Shown here piece after piece: positions 24,255 through 33,360 of a DNA stretch of 64,000 nucleotides; within the stretch, counting starts at the first letter, position 1; each line of letters starts with the position of its first letter. Origin of the DNA: Bifiguratus adelaidae. Taxonomy: Eukaryota > Mucoromycota > Endogonomycetes > Endogonales. The position numbers and the translations under genes are program-made. The notes beneath the pieces are model-generated. The model was not told the DNA's origin, made no database searches, and worked only from the letters and a program-made list of their open reading frames with translations. The stretch spans positions 254,458 to 318,457 of the forward strand of contig MVBO01000006.1 of the NCBI GenBank assembly GCA_002261195.1, read 5' to 3'.

Positions 24255-26129
24255 TCAATGACATAATGCACTCCACAACATGGCGTTCTCTACCTGCATG
24301 CGCCTTGGTCTCGCATGATTTGATTCACATCCTCCATAAATCTTTACTTCGCGTGGATCTGCTCCCAAGGTGTGTACATCCCATAGAATATAAGGCACGT
24401 CACCCAGGGTTCGTTGCACTAGGGATCGAGCAAGATCTGAAAAGAGGACGAGTCGTTGAGTGGTGTAGAGGCGATGACGAGGGGTTTGGCAGCAGTAAGG
24501 TTGAGGCGTTCGGAAGACGAAGGTGGGAAGAGTCGTATGGCTTCGTTTGTAATGACTCAGAAGCGTATGAATCATATCGGTTACTTTATCCATCCAATGG
24601 GTGAGATCTGAGGTGAACGAGGCTTCCCAGTTGCCAAAGCTGAAAATGACGAGGTCGGCTCGAGGCAAATTTTGAGTAGGGTCTGTTTTGGGGTCGTGAA
24701 AGAGCGACTCCCAAGAGGTTCGATAATGTTCGTCCACACCGCCTAGAAAGTAGAAATAAGCCTGCGAGGTTTGGCCAGATTCAGTGGATGATGCCAAGGC
24801 GGCTGGTATGCCCATTTGTTTTGACCATTGTGGCTGAGGGCTTATCAAATCGTTACAGGCGCAGGTCTCGTCTTCTAGGGCTATCGTGTTGGAAGCACCG
24901 ACGCCGCACCATCCGGTCCCATTGTTGGTACCTTCTTGCAACTTGATTGCTCGCCGTGAATTGGAGTCACCGTACCAATGAATTACTGGATATCGTTCGC
25001 GCAGACACTTCGACACCTCCTCTGGCGACAAGGCTGAGTAGCGACAAGAGTAAGGCTGCCAGGCCTCGTTAAAGTCGTTGAGCGCGATATGCCTTGCAGT
25101 CAAAGTATCCTCATGTCGGCTCATGGCGTCCGAGCGTAACCAGCGACCTGGTTCATCCGCACTGGGACAGATGGGTATATCTCCGCTGGTATCATTGAGC
25201 ATGACCTCTTGATCACGGTTCACTACACTAATCACAGTTTGCCGTCCCTTGATCTGTCTCGGCTTGTATCGTAGCACGCGTTCATCTTCAGAGTTCCAAG
25301 CATAATTTTGGTATTCAAGCTTGACAGAGACGATATACGTTGCGGGATCAGGCAGATATACGCGGGCGTAATACAGGTGCGGGTGAGTTGTCTCTCGCGT
25401 TTCGTTGGCTGGGAGAACGACCGGGTTGACGGGTAACTGGAAGAGCGAAGAAGCTGAGGAAGTGACATCGATGGTGATTTGATCAGGGGGGAGCAGAACG
25501 GTATTAATGTGTGAATAAGATAAGCCGGTATGGTTAGATATTATTGCAGATGGACTGGTATGGTTTGCGTGGTAAATATCGTAAAAATGAGACTCGGGTT
25601 GAGGGATCTGAGATCGTATTTCGGTCAACACGTTGCGGCCCCCAAATAAAAAATAAGTATGCCTACTCACAATGGCGAGAATGCACAATTTAGCTCCTGC
25701 ATTTACCGTCATTGGCCGTGATCGTTGATGCGGAAGTATCTCAAATGTCGGCTCTGATATGTGCACATAATCTTTCACATCCCTAGACATCATCAGCCGT
25801 GTGTTTCTCCTCAAACAAACCTACCAAGCCCACAAAACTCCCGAGGCATCTTTGCAAGGATCTCGAGAATCAATGTCTAGCCAATACGAATCTCCACCAG
25901 TGCCTACAGGACCCAGGTGCTCTCGCGATATCCTTCCATGTTCAAAGTATTGCAAGTTGCTTCCAAGGAAATGCATCACCCATATACACGACATAATCAC
26001 GCACAGGAGCAGGATGAAGCGACCACTATTTACCGTGGAATATTTATCATCAAGCCGGGCCGTTGAGGCAATCGATGATTCCGATAGACCTAAAAGAGTG
26101 TAAGAAGCGTGTTTGCGTGCGAGACGCAT
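24255..26129 (-). CDS. type II membrane protein with GDSN-motif (PC-esterase/NXPE-like) domain, paralogue B
   Basis: Three exons (25825-26129, 25671-25782, 24255-25607) give about 589 residues. Architecture matches the downstream paralogue: short cytosolic tail, one transmembrane helix (FILLLCVIMSCIWVMHFL), an Ig-like region (LPPDQITIDVTSSASSLFQL) and VIHWYGDSNSRRAIK, ending WDVHTLGADPREV...CESNHARP. The 63-nt intron 25608-25670 has no stop and could be read through, but splicing it makes the joint resemble paralogue A. The start at 26129 aligns with the paralogue's start; an in-frame Met lies further upstream at 26324. Tandem same-strand arrangement indicates a local duplication followed by strong divergence. 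Confidence 0.72.
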
Positions 26130-26916
26130 CACGCTTTCAGAGAGAGTGGAAGGGTTTTGAGAGACGCCAAGGAAGAATGAATGGACGTCACGATGGCCGC
26201 GGAGAAACGGTTTCCATAAATAGCAAAAAGAACCGTTGATTTCTACGCGTAACGGGTGGCTTGCCAGGGGCCACGATTTTCCGGATACAGGGGAAGCGGC
26301 AGGGGCAAGGTTTGTTGTTTGCAACGAGCATGATTTGGCTTATCCCTCGTGTTGACATTGGCATTTATTGCATGAGCCGTACTAGCACAGGACTTAAGCC
26401 TTCTCAATGAATGTCGCAAAAATCGTTGGCGTGAGAGTGAGCTCTTCCAGTTGGATAGCGTGGCTACGCTTCCTACCTTTCGTTGACTCTGGTGATCTCT
26501 CGTCCAAAAAGCCCGACGCTAAAAAACAGATTTAAGCACTGTTTGACCTCAGGATCGCGCGACGAAGTGAAGTTGTCTGTTTATTTGTCTGCGCGATAGA
26601 TGTCTTCCTGTTAGCAATAACTACGCCTTCTCTCTCTGGCATCGGAAGATTAAGCATTGTTGCTTAATCCTTTGCTTTACCAATGGTTCCAGAGGCATTA
26701 TGCTTTTTCACCACTTGTTATTTTATCTCTGACCTTTGCGCAGTGCTTTATGCGCGCTCAATACTCAAGTCAAACCAATTGAGCATTGAAAGCAACCAGT
26801 CTATCCAGTCCATTCATCCACTCTATGTACACTTGACCTTGCTTCACTTGCAATGGTGGGGTGACTGCCATTTTGACAAAATTTGTTTCTTTTTCTTGTG
26901 CGCACTTGCTTTGACA
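26130..26916. other. divergent promoter region between GDSN paralogue B and the USP gene
   Basis: About 790 bp between two divergent starts. An in-frame upstream extension of paralogue B (to 26324) and a possible upstream extension of the deubiquitinase frame lie here. I find no separate gene. Confidence 0.45.
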
Positions 26917-28960
26917 ATGGGGAAGGGCAATAGACATCACCATAGACAAGATAGACAACTATCGAATCAACTTGGTCACTCGCACAAGGTAAAACGTACG
27001 GCGCCTGCTTTTACGCGACCGCTACCGCCTTCCGCGTCATCATCACAGCCTCACAGTTCGACGCTGGCACCTCCGCAGCTTCCTAACGGTCGGCCACAGG
27101 AGAAAGTAGTAAGGGTCAACGAGGAGACAAAGACGAACAAGAATGGTTTCCGATACAGCACCCACCCCATATTCAACGCCGAGCAATTATCCTCCACCTG
27201 GCAGAAGAGAATACCGGTCGGACCGGGACTTGTGAACCTCGGCAATACGTGTTTCCTAAACTCTGTCATGCAATGTCTCACATATACACCAGCTCTCGCC
27301 AACTATTTTCTGCAGCGAAACCACGAAAGATCATGTAAGTGCCTTCTTGCCTCACTGCCGAACAGTGTCTGAATTGGCAACTTAGGTCGCGCGCAAAATT
27401 TTTGCATGCTTTGCGAATTGTCACGGCACATTACTCGAGCCCTCGATGGCGGCCGTCACGGTTCTGCTATCCAACCAAAACACATCCTCATGAGGCTTCG
27501 AAGTAAGTGTCATCGCGAGTTTGAGTAAGGTAAGTATTTATCAAACCATTAGGTATCGCCAAACATATGAAGTGGGGCAGACAGGAGGATGCGCACGAGT
27601 TTTTGATCTACCTTTTGGATGCCGTCCAAAAAAGCTGTTTGATCGGATACCCAAGGTAATTTTATACCGCCATGTGCGAGAATTGGCAATAACGTCTTGG
27701 TTGCTTCGCAGTAAACTTGACAACCGTATCAAAGAAACCACACTTATTCATCAAATCTTTGGGGGCTACCTTCAATCACAAATTCGTTGCTCAAACTGCA
27801 AGCACGAATCCAATACCTTTGATCCTATGCTTGATATTTCACTCGACATTCGAAATGCAAATTCAGTGGAGCACGCCTTCAAATTGTATACCAAGCCTGA
27901 ACTCTTGACCAAAAGCAATCGATATCGTTGCGAGAAATGCAAGAAACTGGTGGACGCACAAAAAGGCATGACCATTTATAGAGCACCATCCACCCTAATT
28001 ATACAACTCAAACGCTTCAATTTCGGTCATGGCATCCTAGGCGGCCTGGGTTTTGGCTTTGGAGGCGGAGGCGGTGGCAAGGTTAATCGGCCCGTGGAGT
28101 ATTTGCCGTCCTTTGATATCCGTCCTTTCATGGCTCGCGGGAGGGGGGATGTAGCACCATATCATCTGCACGGTGTGCTGGTTCATGCCGGCTCAACTTG
28201 TAATTCTGGCCATTACTACGCGTACATCAAGAGTCCGCAAGGACGCTGGTACCTCATGAATGATGACGAAGTACAAGAGGTGTCGTTGAAGCAAGTTCTC
28301 ACGCAAAGAGCGTATATGTTGTTCTACTCGCAGGAAGACAAACACACGCCAACCAAACAATTCAATGGAACGACTGCAGTTGTGGGCAAAAAGCGACCTA
28401 GTACCGAGGAAGATAAGCCTAACGGCGAAATCAAATCACCCAAGAAAGCCAAGCTCGAGGAGAAGGAGACTGCTGAAAGAGGGGCTGTCGCGCAGTCCAA
28501 TGGATATCCCTTCGCGAATGGTCCGGATAGGACCGTTCCCACTCCGTTTATACCAAGCAAGCTCGTTCCTGAATCACAGCGGAAGACAACCCCTTCACCA
28601 TCTCCGTCCGCCTCCGAAGTTTCCGACGCAGGCAGTGCATCCAATCCCTTCCAACCGATCAAAAAGGTCTCCTCAACCCTTCGTCCATTCAAAGCGCCCG
28701 ATTTTACCCCCGATCCAAATGTTGTCGCCTCCGCTCGATCCAAATGGGTGGTCTCATCCATTCATACTCCTCGTCAATCCCTACTTGGCTCCGACTCCCC
28801 AGCTACCTTTTCATCCATGTGGAACAGTGATGGCCGTTGGACAGTGCGTGATATTGGAAGTCATGAAGCTCGAGTCGAGGGTGATGAAGTGGTTAACCAT
28901 GCAATTCGACATCAGAGCAAGATGGAACAGGTGTGGCGCGTGACAGAAAAGGTAGCTTAG
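26917..28960 (+). CDS. USP36/42-type ubiquitin carboxyl-terminal hydrolase
   Basis: A cysteine protease that removes ubiquitin from proteins; the USP36 group acts in the nucleolus on ribosome-production factors. Four exons (26917-27334, 27386-27502, 27553-27655, 27712-28960) give 628 residues. The Cys box is [18 protein letters not shown], the QEDAHEFL segment follows, two CxxC pairs (CSNCK, CEKCK) form the zinc finger, and the His box is [21 protein letters not shown] with [10 protein letters not shown] glycine-rich insert ([14 protein letters not shown]) interrupts the domain between the zinc finger and the His box. The C-terminal 200 residues are basic, with Lys/Pro-rich stretches like KRPSTEEDK and KSPKKAK, consistent with nucleolar targeting. 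The chosen Met has the best context (gacaATGG). Confidence 0.88.
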
Positions 28961-30330
28961 ATTGATATTACCATTCTGTTTCACGTGCATGTAATGCTAT
29001 ACATGCCATAATTATCATTTGCGAGCGAGCCTTGCCCATACGTCTGATGCCGTCTCCTTATGCCGGTTTGCGCGGCACATGTATCTGTTCGCGAACAATT
29101 CGGAGCACAAAGCGCATTCTACCCGATCCTCGGCGCCTGTCATTGGCTGATTCGGGACTTTCGGCAATTAGTGTTAAATTCCTGCTATCCTTGGGGGCGC
29201 ATGCATCGCTCTTCCACAGATGCTTGAAGATCACTGTGTACCCGTTTTCAGACCTCGAAAGATGCCGGCATACGCGCCAACTCGCTCCGGAATTCCAGCT
29301 TGCTCTCTGAAGTCGCACGGTCAATTGCAAAATGTCTGTCGGCTACTATTTGATAGCAGGTGCACGGGGCTCAGCAAACGATCGACGTGTGATACAATGG
29401 CTTGCCATCCCGTCTTGTATCAGTTACAGAGGCGAATGGAGCACTAGGCTCTCGCGGGTTGCGCAGACACTTCCTGAGTACCCCAATTATGATGGAGGCC
29501 ACCGCCTTTTTGCAACGTGTACGTGATGCCTCTTCGCGGTAAATCATCCTCTAGTTTCTATGCGTCTTGAATATTGCCATCGTGATTGAACATATCGGCT
29601 ACTTGGCCACATGGATGCCAAGTAAGGGATCTACTTGTCCAGAGCCGCTCGTTCAACTTTCCTATAGCCTTCGATACTCTGAAATTGGGATGCGGTATCA
29701 GCAACTGGAAGAAGAGCACTATTGGCAGTCTCGTCATACTTGCTGCCTTCATTGGTCTCTTAGTACCGCTATAGTAAGGTTTGAAAAGTAAAATGACAAT
29801 TATAACTTGTGGACAGGGACGAAGGCAATACATCAAGTGACTTGGCTTTTGCTTAGCCTGTCTGTGTGCCGCTGGCCTTGTCGTCAACCTTGGTATTATC
29901 TTCCTTGTGATCCTTCCCATAGGCCCGTTGGTTGCTGTCCTGAATACCAATCTTGCATGCTTCCTCCGCGAGGAGTTTTTCCAGCGTTGTTCACATTTTT
30001 TAGGGTTGCTTCCAGGTAATCATATCAAACGGATGCGTTGCTATACGAGGGAATATACCACTCAAAACTTTTTAACTTCTCGTCTCGCATAACCGTTTCA
30101 AATACGCTTCTGAACTAAAACCTGCATCCAATGAAGCAGCAATCGAAAACTTACAAGCAATCGCAATTGCTCGCATGATAATTAGAGAAACGGAGCCTTC
30201 AGTAGTGTCAAAGTTGCCTTATAGCTAATTGTATATACCGGCTGTGCTCTATTATCTTGTGGTGTTTTAAATTACAGGATTTCCTTTTTGGGTAAACGAG
30301 TTCGACGCGTCTCCACTAGAATCGTGTCTC
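28961..30330 (+). other. poorly resolved region with a possible small membrane-protein gene
   Basis: No complete gene can be built from about 28961 to 29488. From 29489 an open stretch suggests coding sequence (see the next entry). The minus-strand frame over 29058-29330 has a protein-like composition but no recognisable motif. The CENP-X gene begins immediately after this region. Confidence 0.4.
29489..30228 (+). pseudogene. candidate membrane-protein gene, frame broken
   Basis: Pieces that look coding occur in order: a start MMEATAFLQR, SRSFNFPIAFDTLKL, a hydrophobic helix (STIGSLVILAAFIGLLVPL), a second helix region (AGLVVNLGIIFLVILPIGP) followed by NTNLACFLREEFFQ, and a polar tail (ELKPASNEAAIENLQAIAIA) ending with TAA. 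Donor gtacgt after the start exon and donor gtaagg at 29774 look usable, but no choice of GT-AG introns keeps all pieces in one frame. Either the gene is decaying or the sequence has small indels. I do not recognise the family. Confidence 0.3.
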
Positions 30331-30772
30331 ATGGTGGAAGAGGGTCCTCTGGTGTTCAAATCTGTAAGGAGCTCAAGCAAAACTTAAGCTATGTGCGATG
30401 ACGCTGAACTTGAAACCTTGCCTTGCGTATATAGGAGACCGTGAACGCCATCTTTAAGTCATCTTGGAAGGAATCGTCGACAAGAGGTAAGGACGTCAAT
30501 CGTAACAAAGTCGCAGTAAGATGTTAATGAGTAATTCTTTCTCAATGGCAGCTAATAAGGAAGCACTGCTTCTCTCAGCAGAATACCTGCGTTTGTTTAC
30601 CCTTGGTACGTTTCCAACTCTTGAGGACTTTTGTCACAACGCTTAATCGTTGCCTTCACCAGAAAGCATTCATCGAGCGCATGCAGTAGCAAAGCAGCAA
30701 AATGGGGCCTCTCCCGACATTGAGGTGGAACATCTCGAAAGAATTCTAGCACAAATATTGCTGGACTTTTAG
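30331..30772 (+). CDS. CENPX: CENP-X / MHF2 histone-fold protein
   Basis: CENP-X (MHF2) pairs with CENP-S (MHF1); the tetramer binds DNA with FANCM/Mph1 helicase at stalled forks and with CENP-T/W at kinetochores. Four short exons (30331-30363, 30435-30486, 30552-30605, 30663-30772) join in phase to 82 residues, the usual size. The fold is recognisable: FKSSWKESSTRANKEALLLS, AEYLRLFTLESIHRA and the hallmark end HLERILAQILLDF, matching the LLLDF end of vertebrate CENP-X. Introns are 57-71 nt with gtaagg/gtacgt donors. No exon is long enough to be found as an ordinary open frame. It sits 242 bp upstream of the BRCA1-like gene on the same strand. Confidence 0.85.
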
Positions 30773-31014
30773 GTCCCTTCTACCGGCGATTCTCTTTTTC
30801 TAGGGTAATTGGCAGCATCTACATGTCAATGCTAGATGTCATGAGAACACTAGGAATGTATACTATAGCTTTCTATGTGCTTCAAAGCTTAAGGTTTTCT
30901 CAGTCGCGTTTTATTCTTCTGCTTTATGCCGCAGTCAGTGTCCCAAAAAGGAAATTGACTGAACGCGTTGTCAGAGCGAGCTCGTCGGTCGTCACTTGCT
31001 TGCACTGCAACAGC

Positions 31015-33268
31015 ATGGTCAAAAGGAATGTAGTAACGCTAGCCTCTTCGCAAACAACAAACAGTATAGAGCCTTTACCAGAGGACATTGCTGGAGTGCT
31101 CAAACGTATCAGCCAAGAGTTGTCCTGCGCTATATGGTCTGTTCAATGCTCAAGGTGTAGCATACAGGAACTCATTAGTCCTTTAGTCTATGTGTCTACG
31201 ACCGTCCTGTGCTGACAACTTGCAATCATACCTTTTGCCGCGAATGCATTCTAGCTTCACTCAAGCCACAGAAGGAGATTTGCCCCCTATGCAAGCACCG
31301 CATCACGAAACGAGGCATGACCGAGCTGCCTGACGTAGCCGAGCTTGTGAGCGCGTACCATAGAATGGTCGCTGCTTTCGAGAAGCACGCGGATTGCAGT
31401 AGGTTGATGTCCCTTCATGCGCTCGCGATCTGAATGGAAACATAGATCTTTCTCAACTTCCGCAGCAGCGTGATTGGGTTCTGGAACCAAGGGAAAATCT
31501 GACTCAGCTTTACCCATGGCCGGTCAAAGAGACCAGTAAATCGAAGGGAAAACGTGGCAAGAAGGTCCTGTCTGACAAAACTGAGGCTAATACTGCGCAA
31601 GATCCAAATGCGCAGAGATGCGATAGTGCAGGCAAGTACATCAAAGGCTGCAGTTTAAGTTGGGGAGCGATGGTATTGATATGTAAAACAGAGATAACAG
31701 CACGGCAACCGTCGGTTTTGGATCAATCGGAATCCCCGCTAGGTGGGTTTTGCGACATGAACAAGTCAAAGTCTCATTCCTGGAATATTAGTTGTTTCCC
31801 AAGCAGAGGAGTTACACCGCAGCGATGACGAAGAGGTAAATTTGATCGCTCCAAACTTGAACAGACGCATATGCTGAAGCAACATCTATTGACAGGAAGG
31901 ACCCACGCTTCAATCGCTGATGTCCACTTTAGATCAACAGATTGAAAACATGGCAAAACTGCGACAGGCGCGCCGAATTTCCCCCCTAAGCCCAGGGGAT
32001 GAGACCCCTCCGAGCTCGCAAAGTTACGATTTGACCGAAATACCAACCGCAATACCTTCACCTAACAACGTTCCTGTCAGCAGCGGGTCCTTGGGAGAAG
32101 ATCCATTACTCAGCATTTTGCAAAACCGGGTTCAACTACGCGGGCTCCAACGTGTTGATGCACTTGCCCCGCATCATGCGAGACAAATGTTGCCTAACTC
32201 CTCACCTGATCCTCTTGAGGTTCCTATTACTCCCAAAGGCAAATCTAGACAACAAGACCACCCACACACTCCAATCTCCGACGGAAAGACACCCCAACGA
32301 GCAGTCGCGCATTTAAACGATTATGACAATTCGCCGATCATGCCGCCAGGAAATAAGCGAACTACGTCAGCAAAGGATCGTACGCTTCTGTCCGAGCCAA
32401 GTCCTAGCAAGAGAGCCAAGAAAATGAGAGGCGATCTCGATGCCACGCCTGATGTCGATGTTCGAAAAGTGGTTGTGATGGGCACTCACTTGACGCTAGC
32501 TTTCATGGTAAGCCGTTCATTCAGAGAAAGTTTGTGCAGCTGCTCAAATCTCGTCCTAGCGACAAAATTTGGAAATTGCGTGCAAGCGATTTGGAGTTAA
32601 ACTTACCTCTGCCTTCAGCCCAGATGTGTCGCATGTAGTGACTGAAACCGCCGAGCGAACAAACACCGCCCGACGGACGATGAAGTATTTTTCAGCCATT
32701 CTGAAAGGTTGCTGGCTCCTAAGCTATCAATGCAAGTATATTTGATTGTATACTTCAACGAAAGCTCACGCCTAGCCAGGGATTTCCGATTCACTCAAAG
32801 TCGGCCATTTAGTGCCTGAAGACGCCTATGAAGTGGCTGGAGACGAGACATTTGATCGATTTCAAACACCAAGGAGAGCAAGGCTAAGTCTTGCTGGCGG
32901 CGTAAGTTCAAAGTCCATTAGATTTCTGCTTTCAAGCTCACAATGACCAGGAATCGCCCTTGTTCCACGGATGGAGCTTTTTGTTACATGGAGTTTTCAC
33001 TTCTCCTTCAAAAATAGAGCTAATGGAGCTCATTGTGCTCGGCGGTGGTAGTGTGATTAGCGAGCTTCCCCTACGTTCCGACGTTGATTCATACGGGGAT
33101 GAACTTAAGCACGAAGTCATTTGCGATCAGGCCTTGGATCTCGCTGGTCGGCGCGATGTTGCAGGTAACTTTGGCAAGACGCCCATCAATGCTAGTTGGC
33201 TACTTGATTGCATCAGTCAATACGAAATGATTGACACAAAGCACTATACATCTCAATTCATTCCATAG
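31015..33268 (+). CDS. BRCA1-like protein: N-terminal RING, C-terminal tandem BRCT
   Basis: BRCA1/BARD1-type proteins are nuclear RING E3 ligases that direct homologous recombination through BRCT phosphopeptide binding. A RING is recognisable: LSCAI..QELISPL, then LTTCNHTFCRECI and ICPLCKHRITKRGM, the last very like the BRCA1 RING, followed by a helix (LVSAYHRMVAAFE). Next come a conserved-looking block (DWVLEPRENLTQLYPWP), a Ser/Pro-rich middle and two BRCTs: KLTSAFSPDVSHVVTETA...GCWLLSYQW, and FLLHGVF...INASWLLDCISQ. Well-supported introns: 31399-31445, 31632-31691 (GC-AG), 31743-31791, 31836-31895, 32732-32779 (GC-AG), 32902-32950. The RING and the first BRCT contain extra short segments that break the domain or frame (see findings), so the model is incomplete there; sequence error or decay is possible. 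No ankyrin repeats were seen, so BRCA1 fits better than BARD1. Confidence 0.65.
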
Positions 33269-33360
33269 AATGTATGTCTTCTACTACTAACTGTATGTAC
33301 AATATTCAGCACAGACATTCTAAGCTTGTAAGCTACATTTTATGTTTTGCACTTCGACAT

